Source: Dromaius novaehollandiae | Taxonomy: Eukaryota; Chordata; Aves; Casuariiformes; Dromaiidae | Assembly: GCF_036370855.1 (NCBI RefSeq) | Contig: NC_088130.1 | Coordinates: forward strand, 61,604,941-61,668,940 | Direction: 5' to 3' | Length of the DNA: 64,000 bases | Shown: one piece after another, positions 1 to 12,245 of the stretch | Numbering within the stretch: the stretch's first letter is position 1 | How the letters are laid out: every line of letters begins with the position of its first letter | Notes under the pieces: generated by a model | What the model was told of the DNA's origin: nothing | Database searches by the model: none | Seen by the model: only the letters and a program-made list of their open reading frames with translations | Position numbers and translations under genes: made by a program

Positions 1-1190
1 TGAATAAGTAATAATGGAGGTGAATCTAAGAATATACGTATCACACCTACATGAGTAAGCCAGCCAACTCATTACAAAAGGAAAGGCTTGTGCCAAAACC
101 TTCCCTTCCTTCAAAACAATGAGGCCAAACTGAACGTGACTCAGATCTATTATTCCCTAAGCTACAGGTTATTTTGGTTTTGTGGAATAGAGTGCTTAAA
201 CCTTGACCCAGAGAGGCCAAGCGGCACTGAAGATGCACGTTAACCAAGCAAATAGATCATCCAAATTCTTTTTTTTTTTCCCCTCCAGTTTGACAGGAGC
301 CAAAGGGCACTGACTGGCATGAAGCACCAATCACTCCAGGGAAACACAAGTTGGAAGGCAACAATGTTTTTGCCAGAGATCCAGTGAACGTTGCAGGGTT
401 CAAAGTGGTATGACCAATACAATGTATATCTTCTGCAGGCACCAATGTTTTCATTTGCTCTAAGAGAAGTGGGTTTTTTTCCTCCACCAGCTGTTTTGAG
501 CATTTCAGTCTTAGTTCCCTTCTGGGAAGGCAGTGCCAGATTTCTTGCTTACTTTGTTTACGAGAGGGGGAAATAACAGCCACAAAAGTTTTTTTGGACT
601 AACAGGAAGACTGAGGGAGGAATTGAAAGCATTCATCTACCTTCACCAGCTAAGCATTTCTCCAGCCCCTTGACAACTGCCCTTTAAGTCTAGCAAAGGA
701 GGAAGGCAAAAATAATAATAATAGTAATAAACAGTACTGAAATACTATGAAGTTCTGGGAAGAAGAAGAAGAAGAAAAATCACAGTAGGGAGGGTCTTCA
801 CCCCGAATTAGCGCCCCGATGCAGAACGCTCCTGAAGGAAAGGCTGGGACACCCCATAATTTGGCATAAAAACACACAGACCACGGCCCAAAGCGCAGCT
901 TGGGAAGGGAAGGGAAGAGTTGACACCTTCCATAAAATATCACTCCCCTCTTTAAAAAAAAGAAAGGAAAAGCAGGGGGGAACAAGGCTTTGGTGCCGCT
1001 GCCCCCCCGACGCCCGCTCCGGGGCCGGGCCGAGGCGCAGCCTGCCGCGGGCGGCCGGGGGCTGCCTGCGGCCCAGGCCCGCGGCGCACGGGAGGCCTCG
1101 CCTCGATTTATCCCACGTTTTCGGCCACCGCGGACCCCCACCCCCCCCGGCCCCGCGGCCTTCCCGGGCCGGCGGCGGGGGCGGCCCTAC
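1..1190 (-). other. UBE2R2: UBE2R2 intron 1, 5' portion
   Basis: The donor site lies directly beside coding exon 1, and the intron runs off the left edge. It holds short A/T-rich microsatellites: an AAT-type run near 711-728, a GAA run near 759-777 and a poly-T near 269-282. The part nearest the exon is very GC-rich because the CpG island continues into it. I see no other exon here; the next UBE2R2 exon is outside the window. Confidence 0.85.
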
Positions 1191-1367
1191 CTTGAAGTAT
1201 CCGCCCTCGTAGAGGGTGTTGGGGGGCCCGAAGATCGCCACCTCCCAGTTGTAGAGGTCGGACTCGTCGACCAGCGTGATGCGGAAACCCTCCACCGGCT
1301 CCTCCTGCAGCGACTTCAGCTCCAGCATCAGCGCCTTCTGCGAGCTGCTCATCTGCTGCTGGGCCAT
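1191..1367 (-). CDS. UBE2R2: UBE2R2 coding exon 1 (partial gene, ubiquitin-conjugating enzyme E2 R2)
   Basis: This exon encodes the first 59 residues of the E2 enzyme UBE2R2 (CDC34B). The start reads MAQQQMSSSQKALMLELKS and the exon ends with the block FGPPNTLYEGGYFK. The MAQQQM start separates it from the paralogue CDC34/UBE2R1, whose N-terminus differs (family knowledge). The exon ends in phase 0 at AAG followed by a GT donor, seen as AC at 1189-1190 on the plus strand. The visible part covers the first helix and the first beta strands of the UBC fold. The catalytic cysteine and the acidic C-terminal tail lie in exons beyond the left edge. UBE2R2 passes ubiquitin to substrates of cullin-RING (SCF) ligases, mainly as K48 chains, in cytosol and nucleus. 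I see no defect in the exon. Confidence 0.96.
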
Positions 1368-1507
1368 GGCGCGGCGCGGCCCCGCCGGCGCGGCCCGGCC
1401 CGCCGCCGCCCGGCCCCCCGCCGGCCGCCCGCGCTCCCGCTGCTCCCGCCGCCCCCGCGCGCCGCCGCCGCCGCTCCTCGCGGGCCCCCCGCCCCTCCCC
1501 GCGCTGC

Positions 1508-1545
1508 GCCGCCGCCGCCGCCGCCGCCACTTCCTTTTGTGACGG
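1508..1545 (-). promoter_or_regulatory. CCG repeat with adjacent ETS-like and CRE-like motifs
   Basis: A run of seven GCC triplets (1508-1528) is followed directly by ACTTCCT, which is AGGAAGT on the minus strand and resembles an ETS-family core. Then comes TGACGG, a half-CRE-like element. They lie 140-180 bases upstream of the UBE2R2 start codon, in the 5' UTR or core promoter. The motif names rest on resemblance only. The trinucleotide run is short but of a type that varies in length. Confidence 0.4.
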
Positions 1546-2884
1546 CGCCCGCTCGCCGCTGACCTCAGCGCGCCGCTCCACGCCTCCTGCCCCCGCCCCG
1601 CCGCGCCGCGCGCCGCGCCGCGCGCCGGACACGCCCCCGCGCCGCCGACGGCAGGCAGCGAGCGAGGGAGACGGGGGGGCGCCGCGACCCGCCCCGCCCC
1701 GCGCGCGCGCCCGCGGGAGGAGGAGGGGAGGGGACGGGAGGGGAGGGGCGTGGCCGGCGCGCGGCGTCACGCCCGCCCGCGCCTCGCCCCGCCCCTACCG
1801 GCGCTCTTAAAGCGACAGGATCCCCCCGCTTTGTGCCCCGCCCCCCCGTGTCGGCACCGGCCCGTCACCACCCCCAGCCGGCGGCAGCGGGCTCCCGGCA
1901 CCGGCCCCTCAGCGGAGGCGGCAGCCAGGGCCCCCCTGGGCCATCGCGGGGACCTCCGCGTGCCCCGGCCCTGCCCGCGCAGGTCTCCTCGTGAAGAGCG
2001 GCCTTCGTCCGACCCGCACGCGAGCAGGACGGAGACCTCCGGCAGCGCTCGCGAGCTCGTGTGCTTTAGCGAGTCTTTAACGAGTTAAATAACAAGGTGA
2101 TCTTCCAGGAGAGGGATAAACAGTAACATGCTGCTGCAGATGGTGCAAATCTGGATCTCGCTTCTGGAGACGTTGATGCCCCCACCTGCCTTCTGCACGT
2201 GGGACCGCGCAGCTGCCTAAAATCTGCAGGAAATCTCTGTTGTCTGTGTGCTGGTGGCCAAATAAAATTTGGGGATGAACAGTGGAGCAATGTGAAAACC
2301 ATAATGCGTTAATATAAACCCACGGTGTTGGCTTACACGGGGTTGTCCCAGCTGCCCTCCCAGCTGCACCCTCCAGCCCACGGCACGCTGCAGGGACACG
2401 AAACGGGGGTCGGGCAGGTGCTGCAGCCGGGAGGGGAGCCGTGTTCCCCCGGTCCCCCACGGGTTGCCTGGGGGTGAGCAGCCAGAGCGGCTGCGGCAGG
2501 GTCGCCTGGAGGAACATCCCTTGCGTTTCCCCAGCTCGCCCACCTAAGCCGCAAGCAGACCCGCATTCCCGTGCGCTGCCTCTGCAGGCAGGGGTTAACC
2601 GGCTGCACTCGCCCCGCGCTGCATGTAAACGCCCTGGAGTTAGTTCAGATTTCCAGAAAGCTGTTTAGTCCTGCTCTCAGATCCTCAGCTTCTGAGCTGC
2701 AGGTCAGGATCACAAAAGCTTGCATGTTGTCCGGGTGGTTTGACCACGGAGTTTGGCAGAGGAGCTCTCCAGAGGTCGGGCCGTAGCGTGCTGGGGAGGT
2801 GAGTGTCTTTTCTGAAGTGCACTCGGTTCTGTATTCTTACTTACATCTTAAATTGACAGACGTAATATTTTGACAATAAGGGAT

Positions 2885-3020
2885 CAGACTGACTGGCAGG
2901 ACACCTGGGGCTGGGAGCTGAGTTCTGCCTCTGGTACCAAGCTTCCCAGGTAGCAGAAACTCCTGTCGCTGCTGGGTTTGGCCGCCCCTCTCAGTACCTC
3001 AACATCTGGATCACATCTGG
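2885..3020 (-). repeat. Possible MIR-type SINE fragment
   Basis: The order of short matches fits the reverse complement of a MIR element: a GACACCTGGGG-GAGTTCTGCCTCTG portion, then CCTCTCAGTACCTCAACATCTGG, equivalent to the usual CCTCAGTTTCCCCATCTG segment. The copy is heavily decayed. The call rests on memory of the consensus, without an alignment. Confidence 0.35.
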
Positions 3021-5104
3021 AAGGGCTCCAGACACAGCGCTGTTAGCAAGGCTCAGAAAGAGAAAGCACTTGACCTCTGCCTGCCGTGTCCCATCTGGCC
3101 CAGCGATGGGGGGTTAGAAATGAGCCCCTGGCTCCATCCCAGTTCTTCCCAGCAGCATGCCCATGCTTCATTACTGTTCCCAGCTGCCCGAACCCTACCA
3201 GCCCTGTTCAAACCTCTAGCCCCACCTTCCCCACCCAACCTGCACCTCCTGAAAGCCCAGGTCTAACGTCCTGGCCACAGTCATTTCCAAACACACCAAC
3301 CTCAACACTTGCTTCCAGCTGCCCCTCCAAGTGCCCTGTTTTCATTTCCTATGAATCTAACGAGGATCCAACTGGACAGCCAGGCTGTTCCCTTCCCAAT
3401 GATGTTATGTGGCAATGACCTGATGGCTTTGTGCAGTTAGTATGTTGTCCCAGCTCTACTGTGAAACACGTCCTTGCTCAGGCCTGAAGGAAAATGTTGA
3501 GATGGTTTAACTGGCTGGAGCCTAGCCCTTTTGGATTGCGCTGTCCCAATTTCTATGGTAATCGAAACACCTTTCCTTGCAGCCAGCCTCAAATGCAGGC
3601 ATTGTCTGAGCTAGCCTAATGCTCGGAAAGGTGGGAGAAGCAAAGTTTGTAGCCATTCAAGACTTATCTCTGCCTGTTGCCTGTCTTGAATGTTAACGAA
3701 AGAGGTAATCATGCAAGGCAGAAAGTAAAGAAAGCCTTGGTGTATTCAATAGGGCAGGCTGAAAATTTTCCATCAGGCTCGCTTTTAGAGAGAATATAGG
3801 TCTTTTTCCCCCAAACTATTTTTTTTTCTCCCACAAAAGCATCTACTCTTCACAGAAAGTAGAGACTCTCAAGGAAACAGAGCACCTCAAAGCTGTTCTC
3901 CCTGAAGCAGTCCCCCGAGCTCCGGTCTGTGTTTCTGCCCTGCGATCCCAGGGAGGCACAGCTGCTCTGCCTGGTGTCCCCTTCCCTTAGCCTGGGCATA
4001 ACTTTTTAATTTATTATATGGCATTTCCCCCTCCTAACCAGCTCCAGTATTAGCAATGAAACTATGAAGCTGTTTTTCCCTTCCTCCTTTAGCTGTCAAG
4101 GGCACCTGCTCTCACGGATGGTCATTGCGTGCCTGCAAGCAGAGATCCTCTGTGAGGTGTGATCTGCCAGAAACCATATGGTTGTTCTGTCTTCATCTCC
4201 TTTTTCTTTTTTGCCTGAAGGAATCCATTTGTTCTTTGTGCTTAGAAAACAAGAAATAAGGTCTGGTGTATAAAACAAGGCTCCAGAAAGGGGAAATCTC
4301 ACCAGAAGAGGAGAATGCTACATGTGCAGTTACTCTGGCTCCCAGAAATGGAACTTGTCACTGTAAACTGGACTTCGAATGCCACCAGCACCTTATGCAA
4401 ATCTGAGATGAAAACTTCTCTTCAAGTCCTTTTGGCTTTGTTCTCATCATCTATTTTTAATATATCTCTTCCTCTTCTCCTTCCTCCTTCCTGAGAGCCA
4501 CATTCATGAAAGATGACAAACTGCGAGTTAACTCCTCTGCTTAGCAACAGAAGAGATCTGGGCACAGGAGCTTTGAAAATGCAAATCCTGTATCAGTGTC
4601 ATGTTGTAGGGTTCCTGCCCCATGATCTGACAGAGAGAGGGGAGAGGAGGTGGGATAACCAGACAGATCCCATTCAGACTCTTCAGTTCTTGGGGCAGAA
4701 TGGTCTCATATGATATTCTGCAGAGCGTTATCCAATGTATTTCTTGAGTGACTCAAAGGATGAGACATCTGCTCCTTCCTCTAGGAAACCAGACTAACCT
4801 AGGCTAAAAGATGACGCCATCTCCTCTCCTGATGCCTCTTCCCTGCTCCTCTGCTCTGGCGAGGCATTAGCAGGGATCCTGGTGACTCTTGCCTATGCCC
4901 AGCCTTGATTTTAACACAGTCTCTGTCCCCTCAGCATGTCAGATGGATGCTGTTGTGATGGAGGAGATCAGGCAGGAAGTGGGAGCTCTGCTCAGCTCCC
5001 CTGCAAATCGCTGACAGCCTCCCCAGGAGCCCTGTGTAACTCAAACCTTCAACAGCTTTTCCTGCGGCTGTACACAGAAACACAGAAAACAGACTGGGAC
5101 ATCC

Positions 5105-5275
5105 TAAGGTCTGTGTCATCCACCCTCCTGCCCCAAGGCAGGATCAATTTGTCCTAAGTGACCCCAGACATTTTTCTCACTAGTTCTTTAATGTGTGTCC
5201 AACATGCTCTTCCAAACTGCCCGTGTTGAAGATTTGCTTGCTTCCAGGGCAACACATCTCTGAGCTCAGCTCACC
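5105..5275 (-). repeat. Possible ancient CR1/L3 LINE fragment
   Basis: The words CAAGGCAGGATCAATTTG, GTCCAACATGCTCTTCCAAA and CTTCCAGGGCAAC occur in the order seen in the reverse complement of CR1/L3-type 3' regions. The copy is very diverged and its boundaries are approximate. Confidence 0.35.
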
Positions 5276-5869
5276 TCTCTGTTGGAGATCTTTCCTTATT
5301 GTTGCTTTTGGGTGTCCCCATCCCAAATTGTTTCTGTTATTTCTTATCCAGGACACTATGGGGATGAGGAAAATAGGACAGAGGGCACAGGGTTTTTAAT
5401 CCCTACTCTGCAGCTGCCATCTCTTTCCTGGAGTGCAGTTCCCCAGACTGGGTGCAAATCTCCAGCGACTAGTGCAAGCATTCCTGCTGCAGCACCACGC
5501 TGCCCATGTGGTGAGCGAGAACGTATTGGGGCTTTGTGGACTGGTTTTGCAGTCAAGAGGAAATCAGTGACAGAGGAATCTGGGGATTTCTTCTTTTATT
5601 TACGCTAGATACCTTCTTCCCAGACCAGAGGGCAGAAAAACACCACTGCAATGGATCTCAGCCCTGGCATTAATGCCTCGTTGCCAATGAGAGATTTCCC
5701 CAAGAACTCTGCAAGTGTTTAGTTCGGGAAATCAGAATGTAATTCTCTGCTCTTCTTGCCACAACAGTGTATTGGCATCTGCATAGGTTACTGTATTCGA
5801 GGACCAGAACATACAAGTACTCGGGGCGAGCGACTGTGAATCTGTGGAGAATATAGGTCTATCTGCAGT

Positions 5870-5965
5870 TCACCCATTGCCTCTTTTTCCCCTAAAAATG
5901 GGACAAGCAGATGCTCAGGCAGAACTCATCACAGAGATGAAAAGATGCTTATGAGAGTCAGTCGG
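5870..5965 (-). repeat. Possible MIR-type SINE fragment
   Basis: CATTGCCTCTTTTTCCCC, then AAAAATGGGACA, then CATCACAGAGATGAAAAGA and GCTTATGAGAG match the reverse MIR order: CTCAGTTTCCCC, AAAATGGG, CTCACAGGG. The fragment is diverged and lacks clear ends. Confidence 0.4.
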
Positions 5966-6752
5966 CAACACCTGGGTTAACAGGAGGCACATGCATCAGA
6001 GCCTCCAGCAGAGAAATGCAAAATTTGTGAGATTCAGAACAATGGAGGCAAAGCTGAAGAAAAAATGAAGGAAAGAAAAATCTTTACTTTCACTTACCTT
6101 ATTTTGATTTGCCCTTTTTCCTGCTTGTTTAAATTTGAATGGCATAAAGTTACTTCACCCCCAACCCCTTTCAAATCTAGTTTGCTCTTTTAAAATGGAT
6201 GAAGTCCATCACAGGGGTTTGATAAAAGAGTGCCATGAAAACGCCTGCTGCTGCTCTCATTCAGTTGATGAATAAATTATAAGCGCATTACAATGCTATT
6301 TCAGCTGTGATTCCAGGGCTCGGGGACGGTGATGACTGTGACCTTATGCCTGTCAGACAGTGGTTTGCATTTCCAAAGAGTTTGTGTAACCCACTGTTCA
6401 GGTCATCTTACATCTCCTGTTCTGGGCTCAGCAGACAGGAAAATATGAGCACCCACCGAAACTGCTGTCCCTGGCACTTCTCTTTCATGTCTGCTGCTGT
6501 GTTAGCGCTGCAGGACCATCTTACCCTTGGGAGCAGGCAACCATCAGGCAGGACTCCCGGCTGTCCCCATCCACGGGGACAAGCAGCCAGAGTTAGGCAA
6601 GAGCCCAAGGACCAGCTGCCTGCTGCATTCCTGGGTCTATCAGATCCCAGTTTTGCCTTCAGACCAGCAACACTCCCATTGCCAGTGGGAAAGCATGGCA
6701 ATGCACCCCTCTAGAAAGGGCTTGAAAGGCAGTGGGGGGAAAAGTGTGTATG

Positions 6753-6794
6753 TGTGGGAAATTACTGAGCGATTGTGGGAAATTACTGAGTGAT
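6753..6794 (+). repeat. 21-base tandem duplication
   Basis: Two head-to-tail copies of TGTGGGAAATTACTGAG(C/T)GAT differ at one base. This looks like a recent local duplication in intergenic DNA. No function is implied. Confidence 0.85.
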
Positions 6795-9700
6795 ATGGGC
6801 AGGCTCAGCTACCTGCGAGGGAAACTGTGCATCAGGATCTGGCTCTGGCCTTCTCTCCTTTTAATGACCTCAGGGGTTTCTTTGAAGAGCTCAAGGCCTC
6901 TGCCTGGGGATTTAAGCTTTGCCGGCTGGAGTGCTCAAACCAGACGGCAGCTGCAGAAGCCGGAGGTGAGAGGGAGGGGTATAAAGGCATGGAAAAAAAG
7001 GGCATGAGAGAGATAAGGCATGAGTCAGGGATAGACATTCCCCTTGATCTCCTATCAGAGCATCCTGACATAAGCAGGGACTCCCACTGGCCTTTTCACA
7101 ATAGCTCCCACAACAAATATGAACAGATTCAGGGGAAGGAAATGAAACTGCAGCGTAAGTGCCACGGCCCAGGTGCAGACAGCCAGCTTGGGTAGCCAAA
7201 TGGCAGAGAAATTCACTTCGGCAAGCTTGCAGGTCAGGGTGAAAAGGTCCAGAGATGGGATGGGGTGGGAGACATTCTCCTAGAGATCCCACCTCCAGCT
7301 TCCTAACAATAAGATATTCTTCTAAAAAATGTTTGCAGGGCTCATGTAATGGATGCAATGTCTCACTCATCCATATGCATGCATAGGCTATGAGATTTGA
7401 AAAACATACTGTGGGGAGTGTGAAGCCCCATATGAAGCAATGGGCTGGACTGGGCCTGCAAACTGCTCTGTGCATCCGTCTGTGGCTAGGAGGGGACTGC
7501 ACTTTCCTGCAGGAGCCTGAATCACCACAAGGGTAATTAATGCAAATTCCCCAGACAGGCGAACAAGTCTGGAGAAGCCTCACTGCCTGGCCCAAACACA
7601 CCATATGGCACAGTCATCTTCACCCTGGGGCTTGCAGTCCCTTGGAAATCTGGGGAAAGTTTCTAAAGGTCTGGGAAAAATCAATCAGAAACCACTAGCC
7701 TGATCTTAGAAGGCCTAAATCTTCCAGCCAAGGGCCTGCAGTGCCACTGGGAAAAAGTACTGGTCTTGTGCTTTAGAAGGCTGAAAACCACTGCTAAAGA
7801 ACATCCAGAGAGTTAGACTTTGATGATGCTCCTGAGGTCTAGATGTTGTGCCCATATCTGTGCTGACTGCTTGTTTCCTGGGGTTTCCCCTGCGGTAGCC
7901 TCGGTGCCAGCAGGTCACTCCAGGGTTGGTGGTGTCCCTGTGGGAGAGTGGTCAACTGGTGCTCACATACCCTCGTGGAGAGAAGGCAGGCTGGCGGAGG
8001 GCCGAGACCCTCAGTGCCAGCAGTCAGGGAGCAGGACTCAGAAGGCAACAGCTGAAGGCTGAATGTCTGCCCCTTGTCCCACCAGCTCCCCTGCAGCCTG
8101 TGTCCCCCCAGCCACCCCCTCGTTTGTCCCCCTGGCTCCACTGGCACCTGGGGCTGTTGTCAGGCCTTGGGGAAACCCCCATTTATGCCCCTGCCCCATT
8201 TTCGTGGTCCTGGCTACAGGCCTTATCCCTGTGAGAAGGTCCCTGGGGGAGGCCGTGGACAGGGCAGAAGGATGGGATGGGATGTGCCCCGTTGATGCTG
8301 TGCCTCTGTGCTTTGCTGTGCTGCCGCCTCAGCCCCCGTCTACAGTTGGCCCCGGGGGCAGGTAAGTCTCCTCCAGACTTGTTTGCTTGCCGGGAGGTTG
8401 CCATTAATTATCCCAAGTGGTTCTCCATCCATCGGGCAGGGAGAGCATGGAAGGAGCTGGCACCGGCTGGCAGGTGTGCAGCTTTGTATGCATCGGTGCT
8501 CGTCCCCTTTGCAGGGCTGGCCCCCTTTTACAGGCAGGGAAGGCTCTGATGCTGCCGAAACAACAAGCAGAGAGGCAGGCTGAGGATTTTATCTCAGATG
8601 GGTTTGTTTTGCGTTTGTGTTCATGCTCCCAGGGTCTTTTATCCCAAGAGGCTGGAATGGAAGTTTTATAATGCACATTTAGAACGGATGAACAGGAAAG
8701 TTTCCCCTTGAGTGACTGCTGCATCCCCAGAGTTGAGGCTGTATGACGTGGCCAACATCTGGCAGAGCTTCAGGGACCACTGCTGCCTACAGTGGTGAGG
8801 CCAGTGCAGTGCCAGGGCTCTCCCCTTTTTTGCTGGAGGTAGATGGAGCTTAAAAGCAGCTTAGCACCGACTCTCTTGCTCTAAGTGACTACAGCAAGCA
8901 TAGAAGGGAGGAAATTTAAGAGCCAGGCCAAGCCTTCGCACTGGGACTCTTGTTTCTGCAGTCTGGCTACCTTGAACTGAAATGGTCTTGTTCCTGTTTC
9001 TGATACTGGCTGGGACACAGGTGAGACAGGCTGGTGCATTCCCACGTGCTCCAGGGGAGAGGTTTAGGCTGGGCGAGCTGGCTGGAGCCCAGGCCGGTCT
9101 GGTTTGTGCTGCCCGTATCTCTGAGATAATCAAAGGACCTTTCCTTGCTCTCACCCTTGGAAAAAAACATGCTGAATGTACTTGTTGGCTGGTGGGAAGG
9201 ACCAAAAAAGGCAAGTTTGAGGTATTTCCCACTTCCTGCTGCCCCTCTTGTATAAGAGAGGGGGGAATAGCGTAAAGAGGAAAATCCCATTGCGTGGAGG
9301 TGGGTGTCCCACAAAAACAGTGTCTGTGCCGTGCCAGTCCGACGCGGGCTGGTAGCTGGGGCCAGCGCCAAGCGCTCTCAAGAGGCCCTTTGCTCGCTCC
9401 ACCTCCTCAGGTTCAACCTCGCGCTGCCTGAAAGCAGCTCCTTCGGTAGGGAAAACGCACCGAGCGGAGGTTGCAAAATGGGAACTGCTGAGCAACGAGC
9501 GTCTCAGAGCGAGCAAATCCCTCCGTCTCAAAGAAGAAGCCTCAAAGTACTGCAAAGGCCACACAGCTCTGATGAAAGCTCTTCTCCATCTCCCGTGTGC
9601 TCAGCATCCGTTTTTAATAAATTTCTCTCTCTCTCTTTTTTTTTTTTGTGCTTCTAAGTGCAATGCTGGTAAGCAGTGCCAGGGCACTCTGATCCTTCCC

Positions 9701-11934
9701 TTGGCAGCAGAACACGTGCTGCTGAGTTCAGCTGCAGAAATGCAGAGTTTTTCCCTAGAGTGAGACATATATTTATTTACCTGGTTAGCTATGAGTGACA
9801 GAAATTAGAGGGGAGGGGAGGTTTGAGGAACATCATGCCTAGCTTGTCCTGTAACCAGTTTAAAGATGTTCCTTCCAGACTCATCTCCAGTACAGCTTGA
9901 CTTGAATATAGGACATTTTTCTGCTTTCATTTTCATATATGTGAAAATATGGTCCCATTCATTGTCCTGTTTGCTTCAGCTGCCCTACCCCGATTTTTCT
10001 GCCCTCATCAACATCATTACTTTCACATTTATGTGAAATGTATATACATATATGCTTCTTTCGCATCTACTCACTGTCTGAAAATTCATGAAAGCTGTCA
10101 ATGAATCTGATAAAAGAACATGATGAAAATACCTTGCTGTTACTCTTAATAATCTCGTGATTAATAAGTAATAAAAACATTAGAGTAATATTTTATCTGG
10201 GGCTTTTCTAACCCAGGAAACAGAAATATATGTAACCTGGTGGCACTCCTGGCAGTTCTCTTCCTCGATGGCATTTCCTAAGGCCTGGCAAAGCAGGAGA
10301 AAACAAGATGCTTCTCCTGTATTGACTGGAATTGCTGCTGTGTTCCTTGGGCATCAGGTTAGCGACGTGGCCAGTGGCATTTTATTGAATGGAGGTGCCC
10401 ACAGAGTTGTTCACATGGACTTCACAGGAGACATTTTGCATATGTAGAGAGGGATGGCAATACTTTGTAAAGCCATTGGTGACAGTGTGTGAAAAGAGTA
10501 TCCTTTTTATTCTTAGTCGTTGGACAACAGTATAAGGTTGATGGAAGACTTAAAGACTTGGAGACTGTTTGGGGCGGGGGGCAATGGGATTATCTGTTTT
10601 AAACACAGACATGACAGCAGCCCAAAAGAAGAAAACATGCTACCATCCAGCAGGACGACTCTGAATCTAGCTCCTACCAATGCTTTAACCATCCCGTGCC
10701 CAGAGCATCCCAGTCATGAAGGCCAGGAAGATATTGCACATGTCATACCCTGCTCACCCCTTCCGATCTTGACTCTGCAGCACAGGGGTGGGGGGCCCAG
10801 GCTGGGCTGTATCTGCTCAGGGTATGTCCTAATTGCTCTAAATATTTTCTTTTTTGGTCTCATTTTCCTGCATCACAGAAATGAAAAGGGAGATTTGGAA
10901 ATTCTCACGAGCAGGTCATGGGCTGGTTTCCTTCTGCCCTTTGCCCTCGCCTTATCTCCCGGCTTTCAGGCTGGGTTTCTCTGCTTGAGAGCCAGCTGTG
11001 GGTGCTCTATCAGGGCTCTGCACCGAGCAGTTCTCCCCGCCATCGCCCTATCTCTGGGCGCCTGCCTGAGGCCCTTCAGCTGGGCGCTATCTCCTTTCCC
11101 CACCTGCTGGATGCTGCTGCCCCCACCCGGACCCCACGCCTCCGGGAGGCACTTTGCACGGCCGTGCGGAGAGATGGCCTCTCCGGCTGGGTTGCCTTGT
11201 ACTCCCCGAGTCTGGTGGCTGGATGCACCTTTGGGTTTTTGCTAGTGCAGACGAGGGCAGAGTGCAGCCCTGCCCTTTCTCATCACTGGACCTCACAGCA
11301 TCTCTCTTTGCTCTTCTATTTATTTACCCTTTATTGAGCCTGTCCATCTCTCTATCTGTGCACCCTTGGGAAAGCCTCTCCCGATCTGGGCACCATCAGC
11401 TCTTTTCACCCTTTTTGAAGGTTTCTCTTCAAAACTCGTTTCCTTCACTGTCCTCTGGTGCTCAGCTACATCTCTGCCTCTCTCACCTTCCTCGCCAGCT
11501 GCCCGCTCCCTGTGAGCTGTGTCCCTCACCTCACACACAAGCTGGTAGGGCTGAGCTCCAGGGCCAGAATCATGCAGGTGACTAACAAACTGATCATGGC
11601 TGATACGGTGTTTCAGCACTGGGCAATCGAGACCACCTCATTGCCTGGGGTTCCCAGATCCTGGCTCCTCTTAACAGTGGAGAGAAACATTTGCAGTATC
11701 AAATGGGAGAGTCACAGCCAGCCCAGAAACAATTATCTTCCTTTTTATGAATATAAAAATGGCCCCCAATGACCCTGCTAGCTCAGTATCCTCTCCTCAA
11801 GAAAGTCCACCTCTGGATGCCTGTGGAATAGTGCAAGAAGATGTGTCTTGTGATACCTCCCCGGAATATTTCCCCGACCTGCAACAAATTTTCATGACTC
11901 AGACTCCCTGAGTCAGGATGTCTTCTTATTTAAT

Positions 11935-12245
11935 AGTCCTCCGTAGATTTTTCTTCCATGAATTTGTTTAGTTCTTTTTGAACCCAGGTAAATTTTAAGC
12001 ATTTGCAACATCCTGTGGCAAACAGCTGCCAAGTCTAATTACTGGCTGGGTGCAGAATCATTTCCTTTGGTTTCTTTTGATCCTGCCACCTGCTAGTTCA
12101 CTTGATGCCTGCATCCTCATGTTGGAGGACATGATGACTGGTCATTTTCTATCCAGCCACTTTCTGCCCCTTGTGATTTTACAGGCCTGTACCATAGCCC
12201 TTCCCATGTATATCTTTTTGGGACAGAAAAATCCCAGACTACGTG
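11935..12245 (-). mobile_element. Ancient CR1-family LINE, 3' fragment
   Basis: Read on the minus strand, the sequence follows the ancient CR1 order: a CAAGTGA-ACTAGCAGGTGGCAGGAT segment, GGAAATGATTCTGCACCCAG, GCCACAGGATGTTG, then GGGTTCAAAAAGAACTA and AAATTCATGGA. On the plus strand this appears as CCATGAATTTG, AACATCCTGTGGCAA and further words. It is 5'-truncated and full of indels, with no coding potential left. CR1 is the dominant LINE of birds and reptiles. The element is a molecular fossil and shares no motif with the neighbouring genes. Confidence 0.8.

Larger units (their letters stand above)
985..2065. promoter_or_regulatory. UBE2R2: CpG-island promoter of UBE2R2
   Basis: This is about 1.1 kb of very GC-rich sequence dense in CpG, with several GC boxes (GGGGCGGGGC-like, for example 1690-1810). 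It spans UBE2R2 exon 1, the presumed 5' UTR and the upstream flank. There is no clear TATA box in the expected place, which fits a housekeeping-type dispersed promoter. The transcription start cannot be placed from sequence alone. It probably lies upstream of 1367 on the minus strand, in roughly 1450-1650. Such islands often fire in both directions, so an antisense non-coding transcript towards NOL6 is possible. Confidence 0.8.
2066..8900. other. Intergenic DNA, no gene recognised
   Basis: No open frame here shows a protein family I recognise, and codon structure looks random. Visible contents are fragments resembling MIR SINEs (2885-3020 and 5870-5965), a possible CR1 fragment (5105-5275), a 21-base direct duplication (6753-6794) and several GC-rich patches (2340-2620 and 7900-8350). 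A CAG/GTGAGT-type donor near 2800 shows only that spliced non-coding transcripts are possible. Confidence 0.6.

Noticed and set aside
990-1562. 190-codon Pro/Arg/Ala-rich frame antisense to UBE2R2 exon 1
   Set aside because: It is a shadow of the real exon and the CpG island; its composition simply reflects GC content.
10520-11245. 241-codon open frame
   Set aside because: The frame shows no domain, and a hydrophobic stretch alone is weak evidence. Low codon bias makes it look like a chance frame.
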